A stretch of DNA of 60,513 bases, taken from assembly GCA_009693115.1 (NCBI GenBank), contig SHXW01000014.1:1-60513 (forward strand), written 5' to 3'. Below the pieces are notes generated by a model that saw nothing but the letters and a program-made list of their open reading frames with translations, ran no database searches and was not told the DNA's origin. The stretch comes from Dehalococcoidia bacterium. GTDB lineage: Bacteria > Chloroflexota > Dehalococcoidia > Lucifugimonadales > Lucifugimonadaceae. Positions 46,367 through 55,067 of the stretch are shown here, piece after piece (position 1 is the stretch's first letter; each line of letters opens with the position of its first letter). The position numbers were made by a program, and so were the translations under genes.

Positions 46367-46655
46367 TCATGCGTGTAGCCGCGCTGTAAACCGCTCTCCT
46401 GCCGTGGGGCGGGCGCCCCGCGGCGAATCGGGGCGCGGCAAAGGCGAAGAAGAGCGTTGAAACCCGGAAACCTGTGTCACAGCAGAGGATGATAGTCCTC
46501 TGGCGGGGAAAGCCAGATTCCTGAGAGCCCGTTCCAATAACCAGCGGACAGGCACTAATAGCCCGTGACCGGTGCAACTTCGTCACGCCGGGCGGGACTT
46601 GCACCGTGCCAATGCCGGAAAACAGCTTCGCAGGGGGAAACGGCGAGCGTCGCGA

Positions 46656-48737
46656 TCAGGGAGTGGTGATGGACCAGACTCTTAGTTCTGAGAAGGTGGT
46701 GACTGTGCCTGCGGGCTGAGAAGTTGAGAAGAACCCGGCCAGCGGCGCCACATCACCCTGAGCGGGTGAGCCAGGCGCTGTTGTGGCGCCGACAAGGTTG
46801 CCGTTGATGAATAGGAACGCGGCTGCCTCGATAACGATCACGCGCAAGGTGTTGATTTCGCCCGGTCTGGTGTTGAAACCGGTGCCGGATGCAACCACGC
46901 CGGTCGCGATTTCACGGTCGTTGGTAAACGTCTCATTTCGCTGGTGGTGAAACCATTTTCCTGTGCTGTGGACAACAAAGGAGTGGAAGGCATTGGTTGC
47001 GTACCGCCGGAAGTAGATGCCATAGTCCCAACCTTGGCCGCTCGCCAGTTCTGGGTTTGTGAATGTGACCTCGAGCGCCGTATCGTGGATGTCAACTCCG
47101 GTACGCTGGGAGGCTATGAACCCTGCCTTTGAAGTCAGGTTGCCTGCCGAAGGGCCAGATTCAACTGTGACCTGTGAAACGGTGAAGTCTTCAAACCGGG
47201 TCGTCGCGCCCGCCACACTTTCGCCGGTGTAGTAGCCGCTGGTTGCCCATATGTCGCCGGTCTGGCTCGTGCTGCTGGCACCCAGATCAAGGGAAGCTAT
47301 GTATTCACCTGTGACGAACAGGTGGGCGGTGTTGCCCGTCACGAGCAGGCGCAGGTGGTTCTTGCCGCCGGCCGCGAGATTTAGCTTGGGCAGCGTTCCC
47401 TGGCGAACGACCTTGCTGGACTCGGCGGTTCCGGTTCGGATGATGTGGTAGTACGATCCGTCGCTCCTCAGGAACACAGTCTGGAAGGTATTTGTGCCCG
47501 TATGCCGGAATATGAACCCGTAGCTCCACGGATTAGTGTTCGCGGCGTACGGGTTGAAGAACCAGGCAGAGGCCATGAACTCCGCCGCCTCAATATCTGT
47601 GTCGTAGTAGTCAATGGACTTGTCGTCAGGGGTGTGCTTCATCTCGCCGTTGACCGGCCCGAATGAGCCGGGGACGGTCGGCGTGGCTGTGGCGGAAACG
47701 AACGCCTTCCCCGCCCGAAGCGAAACCAGCGCCGGGCTGAATGTCTGCGACGCTACGGCAAAGCCGAAGCCCTCTACGCTGATGCCGCCTCCGGTTGACC
47801 GAACCACCGAAGTGTTTATGCCAACAAGAGAACCGTCAGACGTGATAAGCGCGCCACCGCTGTTGCCGGGGTTGATGGCGGCGTCGGTCTGCAGGAGCCA
47901 GCGCTGACCTACGGCGTCATATCTGCTAGCGGACACGATCCCCTGGGTGACAGTGGGCGGGCCAGAGATCCCCAGCGGGTAGCCTATGGCGATGGCCGGT
48001 GTGCCCGCAGGCAGGCCAGCAGAGGCGCCTACAGTCAAGGGGGTCAGCGTGCCTACGCAGCAGAACCTGACCAGGGCCAGGTCCGCCGCCGGGTCTGAAC
48101 CTACAAGCGTGGCCGTATATTCAAGTCCGCTGGAGGTGACGACCTTGATGGAAGAGGCCCCGGCGATGACATGGGCGTTGGTCAACACTTCTGCAGATGT
48201 CGTTGCTGATGTGTACAGGATGATGACGCCAGACCCGGACGCGCGGTTTGTCTTGATCTGCACTACAGCTGGCAGAACTCGTTTGAGCACATCTGCCACG
48301 CTGTGGGCGGGGGCGACGGTAGGAAGAGGTGTGGGCGAGGGAGTAGGGATTGGCGATGGCGTTGCGGTTGGAGCTGGTGTAGGAGTCGCCGTCGGAGTGG
48401 GTGAGGGAGTCCATTTAGGGGTTGGACGCGCTGCTTCCGTCGCCCTCACTGCCGCCTCGACGGTTCCGGCGATGTTGGGCGTTGGAGTGGGTGAGGGAGT
48501 CCAGGTAGGGGTTGGCCGTGCAGCTTCCGTCGCCATCACTGCTGCTGCAATCGTCGCGGGCAGGTCAGGCGTGGGAATGGGAGTCGGAGTGGGGATTATG
48601 GCTGCCACAATCGCGGCGACCGTCGCAGGGATGTCCGGAGTTGGCGAAGGGATGGCCGCGGGCGTAGAGCAGCGTGTCGCGACGAACACTGCCGGCAGAA
48701 TAACCGCCAGTGCCAGCAGTTTCTTGACGCCTCTCAT
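46656..48737 (-). CDS. Lipoprotein HtrA-like serine protease with tandem C-terminal beta-sandwich domains
   Basis: A 693-residue secreted lipoprotein. The signal and lipobox end at Cys23 (FVATRC). Residues 28-140 are Pro/Thr-rich with two imperfect copies of ATEAARPTPxWTPSPTPTP, a wall-spanning stalk. The trypsin-like domain (about 145-365) has the full triad His189 (TNAHVIAG), Asp219 (PAADLALV) and Ser293 (NPGNSGGAL), as in HtrA/DegP, but no PDZ domain. The rest (about 375-693) appears to be two similar beta-sandwich units, each with a W-x-YG(F/I)-x-FR motif (WSYGFIFRH, WDYGIYFRR), resembling laminin-G/DUF1080-like carbohydrate-binding folds. ATG 48737 is preferred over 48794 because it starts the signal peptide. 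Confidence 0.88.
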   Translation of the reverse strand: MRGVKKLLALAVILPAVFVATRCSTPAAIPSPTPDIPATVAAIVAAIIPTPTPIPTPDLPATIAAAVMATEAARPTPTWTPSPTPTPNIAGTVEAAVRATEAARPTPKWTPSPTPTATPTPAPTATPSPIPTPSPTPLPTVAPAHSVADVLKRVLPAVVQIKTNRASGSGVIILYTSATTSAEVLTNAHVIAGASSIKVVTSSGLEYTATLVGSDPAADLALVRFCCVGTLTPLTVGASAGLPAGTPAIAIGYPLGISGPPTVTQGIVSASRYDAVGQRWLLQTDAAINPGNSGGALITSDGSLVGINTSVVRSTGGGISVEGFGFAVASQTFSPALVSLRAGKAFVSATATPTVPGSFGPVNGEMKHTPDDKSIDYYDTDIEAAEFMASAWFFNPYAANTNPWSYGFIFRHTGTNTFQTVFLRSDGSYYHIIRTGTAESSKVVRQGTLPKLNLAAGGKNHLRLLVTGNTAHLFVTGEYIASLDLGASSTSQTGDIWATSGYYTGESVAGATTRFEDFTVSQVTVESGPSAGNLTSKAGFIASQRTGVDIHDTALEVTFTNPELASGQGWDYGIYFRRYATNAFHSFVVHSTGKWFHHQRNETFTNDREIATGVVASGTGFNTRPGEINTLRVIVIEAAAFLFINGNLVGATTAPGSPAQGDVAPLAGFFSTSQPAGTVTTFSELRVWSITTP
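48400..48560 (-). repeat. Imperfect tandem repeats in the protease stalk
   Basis: Two copies, about 90 nt apart, of a sequence reading GGAGTGGGTGAGGGAGTCCA on the plus strand, each followed by a related Ala-rich segment. They encode the ATEAARPTPxWTPSPTPTP units of the lipoprotein stalk. Confidence 0.7.
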
Positions 48738-48919
48738 CCGGCCCTGTGCACTCACTTCCAACTCGGCGCAAATGCCGCTTGCCCGCGCGTCCATGCGAGA
48801 CGCAATGTCATGTTACTGGAGGCGTTGCCAACGGAATGGTGGCGTCAGATCCCCCGGCTACGCTGAGAATGAGGGTGGCAGCAGGCTATTGGCCTCGCCA
48901 ATGTTGCCTTCACACTGCA

Positions 48920-48942
48920 CCCTCCCCCTCGATGGGGGAGGG
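48920..48942. repeat. Palindromic intergenic repeat (CCCTCTC family)
   Basis: CCCTCCCCC (48920-48928) and GGGGGAGGG (48934-48942) form a perfect 9-bp stem with a 5-nt loop, just downstream of the M81 gene stop. Confidence 0.65.
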
Positions 48943-48955
48943 GATCTGCCGTCGA

Positions 48956-50521
48956 CTATCCGTAGCGCGTGTCTTTTTCGAACGGGAAGAGCGGCCGGCG
49001 GCGGTGGTTGTAGGTAAACGTGGACAGGTCAGCCGTCGTCACGCCGGGGGTGTTCGCGAGGATGATCTCGCCGGCTATGGGCTGGAAGGCAGGCCGGGGC
49101 GACACGACGCCCTTCGCCACGACTATCTGAAAATCCTCTGGCCGGATACCTAGGGAGTAGTACTGGTGACGGGCAGTGTTCCCCATACGCCCTGAGCACA
49201 GCACAATCGTCCAGCCGTCCGTCGTGTCCAGACGGGCGCAGAGGCCCTGGTCAAAGTACCTGCCGCCGCCGTGGTTGGGCAGCGTCTCTTCGAACTTGCC
49301 GTCAGAAATGACGCGCACCGTGCCGGTCAGCCTGATGGGTTTGCCGTGCAGCCCGTCCGTCCTGCCGCCTGCTTCGACGGTCACCGTGGCACCGGCGCCA
49401 GCCTTGACACAGGCCTGCACCGCCGCGGGGTCGTAGATCGACTGGAGAATGCTTTTTACGCCCATGACGCGGGCCTCGTGGAGGATGAAGGTGGAGTCCG
49501 CAGGCGAACCGCCGCCCACGTTGTCACCCACGTCCATGAGGACGATCGGGCCGTGCTTGACCTTGTTCGATGGCGCGGTGAGCGCGGACCCGTCTGTGGG
49601 GGCAAGGTCCTCCTCGCCACGCGGGCGCGGGCCGATGTAGTGCGCCTGTGCCGTCTTTAGAGCCTCGCGAATGGACGGAATAGGGTTGTTCAACTCCTCG
49701 CGTCGCGCCCATGCCCGCTCCGCCATCCAGCGCGCCGCCTGCTTCGCGGCGTCCTGGTCGCCGTCAGCGATGGCCAGGAATCCCATCCCTATCTTTTCGA
49801 TGTCCGAGTACGGGAAGCCTTCGGCGACGGATGTGTCGAGTATTTTCGGGCGTCTGTTCGCCTCGACGGCGTCATCAACGAGGGCCTTCATGGGCAGTTC
49901 GCCCGTGAACTGGCGGACGATATTTACGATGAGCGGGGGCATCTCAAGCCACTGCACGGGTTTAATTTCCCCCTTGACCGTGCGGCGGATGAGGTCAACG
50001 GTCTTCTTGCCGCGCAGCTTGCAGTCGAGGTGCGGGTTCGTGCGCCAGACGACGCAGACGGTCGTGTTGCGGACGATTTCCTGAGACAGGTTGCCGTGCA
50101 TGTCCAACGTGATTCCGACGGGCATTTTCGGGCCGACGATCTCCCGGACGGCCTTCGCAAACGCGCCGTCCATGTCAGGGTGATCCGCCGATACCGCCGC
50201 GCCGTGGTTGGCGATCAGCACGGCGTCCCACGGCCCCTGCTTGCGGAGCATGTCGAACATTTCAGTCGTGAGACGTTTGTAGGCGTCGGATGTGATCGTG
50301 CCGCAAGGGCCGGTGACGGCGAACATCAGAGGCACGCCTTCGATGCCCAGCTCACTGCAGGCTTCGACGTACCCCGCGATCGTCGAGTTTGACTGCCCGA
50401 AGCGCTGGGCGATCTCTGCGCCGCGGGCGATCGTTCCGCGTTTTGCGAACTGGTCGTAATCCGCAGGGGTCTGCGAGAAGGTATTGGTCTCATGGGAGAT
50501 GCCGAGGATCGCGAAGCGCAT
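48956..50521 (-). CDS. M81 family metallopeptidase (MlrC-like)
   Basis: A 521-residue protein of the MlrC family, named after the enzyme that hydrolyses linear microcystin fragments. It begins RFAILGISHETNTFSQTP with the conserved GISHETNTF motif; ANHGAAVSADHPDMDGAFAK and LDMHGNLSQ carry likely metal ligands (Asp/His), and VLMDVGDNVGGGSPADST opens the C-terminal domain. Most members are found in organisms without microcystin contact, so the natural substrate is probably another peptide or amide. No signal peptide. It is divergent from the peroxiredoxin gene. Confidence 0.9.
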   Translation of the reverse strand: MRFAILGISHETNTFSQTPADYDQFAKRGTIARGAEIAQRFGQSNSTIAGYVEACSELGIEGVPLMFAVTGPCGTITSDAYKRLTTEMFDMLRKQGPWDAVLIANHGAAVSADHPDMDGAFAKAVREIVGPKMPVGITLDMHGNLSQEIVRNTTVCVVWRTNPHLDCKLRGKKTVDLIRRTVKGEIKPVQWLEMPPLIVNIVRQFTGELPMKALVDDAVEANRRPKILDTSVAEGFPYSDIEKIGMGFLAIADGDQDAAKQAARWMAERAWARREELNNPIPSIREALKTAQAHYIGPRPRGEEDLAPTDGSALTAPSNKVKHGPIVLMDVGDNVGGGSPADSTFILHEARVMGVKSILQSIYDPAAVQACVKAGAGATVTVEAGGRTDGLHGKPIRLTGTVRVISDGKFEETLPNHGGGRYFDQGLCARLDTTDGWTIVLCSGRMGNTARHQYYSLGIRPEDFQIVVAKGVVSPRPAFQPIAGEIILANTPGVTTADLSTFTYNHRRRPLFPFEKDTRYG

Positions 50522-50758
50522 GTGTGAACTCTTTCAAGCTGCTTCCGGCGGGCACGATGGCAACCCGTACCGGGGGCGTGGTGGAGCGGGATGACACGAA
50601 AAGGGAGAATGTTAGCCCACGCGCACCGGGAGCGGTAATGGCTTATCCTTCCCGTGAACAAGCAGGGGCATACACTACCCGCCTGGCGGGTCTGCGCTGC
50701 CGGCCCCTCCGGCTTGAGTTGATCCATCTGTTCGTTGCGGCCTGACCGGAGATCCCAT

Positions 50759-51220
50759 ATGCCAGCACTACAGCCGGGCGACAAGGCCCCGGACTTCAAG
50801 CTTCCCGCCCACACGGGCGTGGAAGTGCAACTCAGCGCCTATTTGGGCCGCAGGGTGGTGGTGGCGTTCCATCCGGCCACGTTCACGGGCGGCTGAAAGA
50901 ACCAGGTCAACGAGTTCCGTGAGAACTACGAAGAGTTCAAAAAGCTGAACGCTGAAGTCCTTGAGATCAGCGTTGACAGCGTCCACGCGCAAAAGACCTG
51001 GGCCGAGCAGCTCAAGGATGTCCCGTTCCCGATCCTGTCTGACTTCTGGCCTCACGGCGCAGTCGGCAAGATGTTCGGAATCTTCAACGAGGAGCGCGGC
51101 ATGGACAGGCGGTCGGTCTTCTTGCTGGATGCCAGCCACACCGTGCGCTGGTCGAAGACCTACGAGCCGGGCACCATACCGCAAAGCGCAGAACTGCTGG
51201 AGAATCTGAAGGGGATCTAG
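50759..51220 (+). CDS. Selenocysteine-containing peroxiredoxin (AhpE/BCP-like); UGA at the peroxidatic position
   Basis: A 153-residue peroxiredoxin when TGA 50894-50896 is read as selenocysteine. The frame runs MPALQPGDKAPDFKLPA, then VAFHPATFTGG-TGA-KNQ, where relatives have the peroxidatic Cys after FTGG/FTGV, then KLNAEVLEISVDSV, FPILSDFWPHGAVGKMFGI, the RSVFLLD strand, and a TAG at 51218. Sec would be residue 46. No second cysteine is present, suggesting a one-Sec mechanism using an external reductant. The frame stays in register for 107 codons past the TGA, which argues against a pseudogene. A SECIS-like hairpin starts 14 nt after the TGA. ATG 50759 has GGAG 8 nt upstream. Selenocysteine peroxiredoxins are known in other bacteria. 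Confidence 0.87.
50911..50930 (+). promoter_or_regulatory. Putative bacterial SECIS element of the peroxiredoxin
   Basis: CGAGUUC (50911-50917) pairs with GAACU-CG (50923-50930, one bulged A at 50928) to give a 7-bp stem with loop CGUGA (50918-50922). The loop starts 21 nt after the in-frame TGA and has G at its second position. Confidence 0.55.
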
Positions 51221-51394
51221 CTTCCCCCCTCCGCCTGCGGCAGAAGGTCATGGGCGATGAACCTTGCACATGGTTCACGGCCTGCCTGATCGCGAGCAAC
51301 CCCGGTCAATAGCGAACGGTCAGACCCCTCCACTACGGCCCTCACAAGCCGCCGGTCGGGATGATGGTTGCAAAGGATCCTTTCCCGTGGATTC

Positions 51395-52243
51395 CTAATA
51401 GAAGGTCTTGCCGCTTGGGTCCTTCTTGCCGTCTGCGCCGGCCGCTCCACCTGTCCTCGCCGTGACGCCGCCCGCCTTGACACCCTTCGCGCGGGCGACT
51501 TTCAGGTGTTCTTCAAAGGCCCAGCGTAGGAGGCGGGCTTCTGAAGCGATGGGCATCCACTGGAACCCCTGCTCGATGCGACGCTCCACCTCCGCGCCGT
51601 CTACGCAGTGGATCCCGACTGGCATCCCGTGGCGCTTTCCGGCTTCAAGGACCTTTGCCACGGCGGCCATGTGATCCGGGTGTCGGTTGTCCAGGCCAAG
51701 TGGGAGGCCCATCGAACTCGCAAGATCGTTCGGGCCAACGAAAACGATATCGAGACCTGGCACGCGCATGATGTCGTCTATGCGGCGGACGGCGTCCGGG
51801 TGCTCGATCATGCACACGGTCATCGTCAGGCTGTTGGCCTTGGCAACGTAGTCCGAGCCATAGACAAGCATCCCGCGCGTTGAACCTATGCCGCGCTCCC
51901 CGAGCGGGCGATACTTGGCGTCGCGGACGATCTTGGCCACCTCTTCCGGGCTGCGGACGTCCGGCACGACAACGCCAAGAAAACCCATGTCCAGCACCCG
52001 TTTGATCCAGGTGAGGTCGTTCCAGGGGATGCGGGCGAAGGAGGCGCACTCAGTGCCCAGCATGGCCCGCAGGCAGTTGACCGCGCCGGACGCGTCTATG
52101 GGATTGTGTTCCATGTCAAGCGTCACCCAGTCGAGACCGGACCGGGAGAGTATCTCGATGACGCTGGGGTCGCCCGTGGTGCTCCAAGTGCCGATCGTAG
52201 CTTCGCCCCGGGCCAGTTTTTCGCGGACAGGGTTTGAGTTCAT
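51395..52243 (-). CDS. HpcH/HpaI-family aldolase
   Basis: A 282-residue class II pyruvate aldolase of the HpcH/HpaI fold: SGLDWVTLDMEHNPID at the start of the barrel, VVPDVRSPEEV, the metal-binding Glu in MIEHPDAVRRID and Asp near LDIVFVGPNDLASSMG. Such enzymes split 4-hydroxy-2-keto or 2-keto-3-deoxy acids to pyruvate and an aldehyde. ATG 52243 gives the family start MNSNPVREKLARGE; an earlier ATG at 52285 adds unrelated residues. It is divergent from a KDPG-aldolase-like gene, pointing to sugar-acid breakdown. Confidence 0.9.
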   Translation of the reverse strand: MNSNPVREKLARGEATIGTWSTTGDPSVIEILSRSGLDWVTLDMEHNPIDASGAVNCLRAMLGTECASFARIPWNDLTWIKRVLDMGFLGVVVPDVRSPEEVAKIVRDAKYRPLGERGIGSTRGMLVYGSDYVAKANSLTMTVCMIEHPDAVRRIDDIMRVPGLDIVFVGPNDLASSMGLPLGLDNRHPDHMAAVAKVLEAGKRHGMPVGIHCVDGAEVERRIEQGFQWMPIASEARLLRWAFEEHLKVARAKGVKAGGVTARTGGAAGADGKKDPSGKTFY

Positions 52244-52382
52244 GGGTGATGGCCTTTGAGTGCCGGCATGTGGAGAAATGGACACGCGGCTCGCACCTGC
52301 GATTATGCTTGCACGCGGGGTTTCAGGCTAGACTGGCCGGACTCGAAAATGGCTCGCTGGCTCTGAGAACCCGGAGGGCATA

Positions 52383-53060
52383 TTGCCTCGACACAAACGC
52401 CTTGATGTCCTGAACGCTCTTGTCCAGACCGGCGTCGCGCCGGTCTTCTACCACAGCGACCTTGAAACGGTGAAGGCGATCGCCCGGGCGTGCGTCGCGG
52501 GTGGCGTGCGCGTGCTGGAGTTCACAAACCGGGGCGACTTCGCATGGGAGGTCTTCGCCGGACTGGAGAAGTTCTGCGCGAAGGAATTGCCTGATGCTAT
52601 TCCTGGTGCAGGATCCGTTCTGGACGCGCCGACGGCCGCGCTGTACATCGCCTCGGGGGCGAATTTCATTGTCGGGCCTGTGACAAACCCGGACGTGGCC
52701 AGGCTGTCCAACCGCCGCAAGGTGGCGTACATACCGGGCTGTGCGACTCCATCGGAGGTTTCCAACGCCGAGGAGATGGGGTGCGAGGTGGTGAAGGTAT
52801 TCCCGGCCAAAGCGGCGGGCGGGCCGGACTTCGTACGGGAAGTCCTTGCGCCCATGCCGTGGTCGTCGATCATGCCAACAGGCGGGTTGGACGTGACAAG
52901 AGAGTCCCTGGAGCCGTGGTTCAAGGCGGGCGTCGTGTCTGTCGGCATCGGGTCGAAACTCATCTCGCCCGACCTGATAAAAGCGCGAGACTGGGACGGC
53001 CTGACGCGCCGCTGCCGGGATGTGACTGCCCTGATCCGGGAGATGCGCTCTGCGAAGTGA
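52383..53060 (+). CDS. KDPG/KHG aldolase-like protein
   Basis: A 225-residue Eda-type class I aldolase. Key residues: Glu46 (VLEFTNRG, the E-x-T-x-R motif with Phe in place of Val), IPGAGSVLD, GANFIVGPV and the Schiff-base lysine Lys138 in CEVVKVFPA, followed by MPTGGLD. It should cleave 2-keto-3-deoxy-6-phosphogluconate, or a related acid, to pyruvate and an aldehyde. It starts at TTG 52383 with GGAGG 6 nt upstream. The kinase gene that would make its phosphorylated substrate follows. Confidence 0.88.
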   Translation: MPRHKRLDVLNALVQTGVAPVFYHSDLETVKAIARACVAGGVRVLEFTNRGDFAWEVFAGLEKFCAKELPDAIPGAGSVLDAPTAALYIASGANFIVGPVTNPDVARLSNRRKVAYIPGCATPSEVSNAEEMGCEVVKVFPAKAAGGPDFVREVLAPMPWSSIMPTGGLDVTRESLEPWFKAGVVSVGIGSKLISPDLIKARDWDGLTRRCRDVTALIREMRSAK

Positions 53061-53063
53061 ACT

Positions 53064-53103
53064 CCCCTCTCCCATCCGGGTGCCTGCGGCAGTGGGCGAG
53101 GGC
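53064..53103. repeat. Palindromic repeat copy after the aldolase gene
   Basis: CCCCTCTCCCATCCGGGTGC followed by GCGGCAGTGGGCGAGGGCG; resembles the two-part repeat at 41341-41392. Confidence 0.45.
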
Positions 53104-53142
53104 GAAGTCGCGCCGCCATGTGAGGCGCTCCCCGCGTACCAT

Positions 53143-53250
53143 GTCATCCTTGGCGAAGCGAAGACCCTGGCACAGAGGGACTCGCGTTGCCCTGGTCAGC
53201 GTCATTCCGAGCGTAGCGAGGAGTCTTGGGCGTTGCAGGTTCAAAATGAC
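53143..53250. repeat. MITE-like intergenic element (GTCAT...ATGAC)
   Basis: GTCATCCTTGGCGAAGCGAA at 53143 and a related GTCATTCCGAGCGTAGCGAG at 53201 lie in the same orientation, and the element ends in AATGAC (53245-53250), giving GTCAT/ATGAC outer ends. Similar 'GTCATTC-GAGCG-AGCGA-GA' repeats are familiar from intergenic regions of several bacterial phyla, including Chloroflexota. No coding function. Confidence 0.6.
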
Positions 53251-53285
53251 ACCGTTCCGCACCCCCGCCCAATTGGAAGGAACCC

Positions 53286-54311
53286 ATGCCCAGGCAGATC
53301 GTGACATTCGGTGAAGTGCTCCTGCGCCTGACGACTCCTAAGCACGAGCGTTTCGTGCAGGCGCGCCAATTCGATGTCATTTACGGCGGGGCCGAGTGCA
53401 ATGTGGCGGTCGCCCTCGCCCAGTGGGGCATCGGGGCGCACCATGTCACTGCGGTGCCGGACAACGACATGGGGCAGGCATGCCTCGCCTACATCCGGCA
53501 GTTCGGCGTGGACACCTCGCTCTCGCAGAAGCGGCCTGGTCGGCAGGGCCTGTACTACCTCGAGACGGGCGCGAGCGTGAGGGCGTCGAAGGTGGTGTAC
53601 GACCGCGCCCGCAGCTCCTTCTCCGAACTCCAGCCGGGCATATTTAACTGGCGCGAGATCTTCCAGGGCAAGAGCTGGTTCCACTTCACTGGCATCTCGG
53701 CCGCGGTCTCGGACGGCGCGGCGGCAGTGTGCCAGGAGGCGGCGGCCGCGGCGCAGGCGCAGGGGTTGACCGTGACTTGCGATCTGAACTACCGCTCTGC
53801 GTTGTGGCAGCCGGAGAGGGCGCGCGAGGTCATGCGGCCCCTGATGAAGAATGTTGATTTTCTGCTGGGCGGCAGGGACGACGCAGACAAGATGCTGGGC
53901 GTGACGCTGCCTCCGACGTCGGGTGTCTCCGGGCTTGATTACAAGTCCACAGGCGAACTGGCGTTGAAGCTGCGCGACGAGTTCAATTTCAGCAAGGTTG
54001 CGCTGACGATGCGGGCGGGGGACTCGGCGGATGAAAACGAGGTGTCCGCGGTCTGCTTTGACGGCGTGAAGGTAATCAACGGCCGTCGCATCCAGCTCAA
54101 GGGGATGGTGGACCGCGTGGGCGGCGGTGACGCCTTCGCCGCGGGCATGATCTTCGGCAACCTGCAGGGTTGGGACTCTGAAAAGACGCTCGAGTTCGCC
54201 GTGGCATCAGGGGCGATCAAGCACACGGTCCACGGTGATTTCCAGATCGCATCTGTCGCTGAAGTCGAGGCACTGGCCGCGGGCGGAGGCGGGGGCCGCG
54301 TGCAGCGGTAG
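53286..54311 (+). CDS. kdgK: PfkB-family sugar kinase, probable 2-keto-3-deoxygluconate kinase
   Basis: A 341-residue ribokinase-fold enzyme. The N-terminal FGEVLLRLTTPKHERFVQA is typical of KDG kinases; YGGAECNVAVALAQWG is the substrate-side glycine motif, and DRVGGGDAFAAGM carries the catalytic base Asp282 and the anion hole. It phosphorylates 2-keto-3-deoxygluconate to KDPG. It lies 226 nt after the KDPG-aldolase-like gene and makes a short pathway with it; an upstream aldonate dehydratase candidate is at 3855-5015. GGAAGG lies just before the ATG. Confidence 0.88.
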   Translation: MPRQIVTFGEVLLRLTTPKHERFVQARQFDVIYGGAECNVAVALAQWGIGAHHVTAVPDNDMGQACLAYIRQFGVDTSLSQKRPGRQGLYYLETGASVRASKVVYDRARSSFSELQPGIFNWREIFQGKSWFHFTGISAAVSDGAAAVCQEAAAAAQAQGLTVTCDLNYRSALWQPERAREVMRPLMKNVDFLLGGRDDADKMLGVTLPPTSGVSGLDYKSTGELALKLRDEFNFSKVALTMRAGDSADENEVSAVCFDGVKVINGRRIQLKGMVDRVGGGDAFAAGMIFGNLQGWDSEKTLEFAVASGAIKHTVHGDFQIASVAEVEALAAGGGGGRVQR

Positions 54312-54330
54312 GGCGGGTCATCCCTGTCCC

Positions 54331-54399
54331 TGCGGGAGAGGTTCAGGGTGTGGGCATTAATTTCAGACTGCGGGAGAGGGTTCAGGGTGTGGGCATTAA
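54331..54399 (+). repeat. Tandem duplication of the pgpA ribosome-binding and start region
   Basis: The 30-nt sequence at 54331-54360 recurs at 54369-54399 with one extra G. Each copy contains GAGAGG and a GTG; the two GTG codons are 39 nt apart and in the same frame. The unit includes a half-palindrome of the CCCTCTC repeat family. Confidence 0.75.
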
Positions 54400-54937
54400 C
54401 GACAGCAAGCGCCGTTTCGCAGAACTAATAGCCACCGGGCTCGGCTCCGGGTACTTCCCTGTCGCGCCAGCGACGGCTGGGAGCGCGCTTGCACTCTTGA
54501 TTTACTGGGTACTGCCGTTCCCGGGCGCAGGCGATTCACCGGCGTTTTTCCTGATGATCGCCGGGACGCTCGTCGCAGGCACTGTCGCGGCGGCGGTGAT
54601 CATTGCGCCGTCACGCCGGTCTTCCGGTGTGGAAGCAAGGCAGGGCGAACAGGGGCGATCGGGCGCGGCTGGCCGGAGCAAAGATGAGAGCGACCCGAAG
54701 CGGTGCGTGATAGACGAGTTCGTGGGCGTGTGGGCGACTTGTCTGTTCCTTCCAACGACTTGGGCCTGGCTGCTCGCCGCGTTTCTGATGTTCAGGGCGC
54801 TGGACATACTGAAGCCATTCGGCATACGCCGGTTGGAAAAGCTTCCGGGCGCCTACGGCATCATGGCGGATGACCTTGCGGCGGGGCTGTTGGGCGCAGG
54901 GGTCCTGAATGCTGTGAGGTTGTTTTTCTTCAGCTAA
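54389..54937 (+). CDS. pgpA: Phosphatidylglycerophosphatase A
   Basis: Membrane lipid phosphatase making phosphatidylglycerol from its phosphate. The 182-residue protein shows the PgpA pattern: ATGLGSGYFPVAPATAGSALAL, then VIDEFVGVWAT with the conserved acidic pair, LFRALDILKPFGIRRLEKLPGAYGIMADDLAAG, and several membrane helices. A charged insert (SSGVEARQGEQGRSGAAGR) lies between the first helices and the IDEFVG motif. The start region is duplicated, so GTG 54350 or GTG 54389 can serve; the latter is adopted since the earlier adds only repeat-derived residues. Confidence 0.88.
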   Translation: MGINDSKRRFAELIATGLGSGYFPVAPATAGSALALLIYWVLPFPGAGDSPAFFLMIAGTLVAGTVAAAVIIAPSRRSSGVEARQGEQGRSGAAGRSKDESDPKRCVIDEFVGVWATCLFLPTTWAWLLAAFLMFRALDILKPFGIRRLEKLPGAYGIMADDLAAGLLGAGVLNAVRLFFFS

Positions 54938-55067
54938 TGGGCATCCAGAGATGTCTGCTGGACTGGTTTCAACATCTCCGCGTCATATGCCGGGCATGCC
55001 AGAGATGACTTCTGGATGAACTTTGTAAATCGCGAGCCTCGTTTCCTGCCCGATATACTCCCCCGCC

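Noticed and set aside
47986-49017. Long plus-strand frame opposite the lipoprotein protease, with Gly/Val repeats
   Set aside because: Its Gly-Val repeats are the complement of the Thr/Pro stalk; the protease has an intact catalytic triad and signal peptide.
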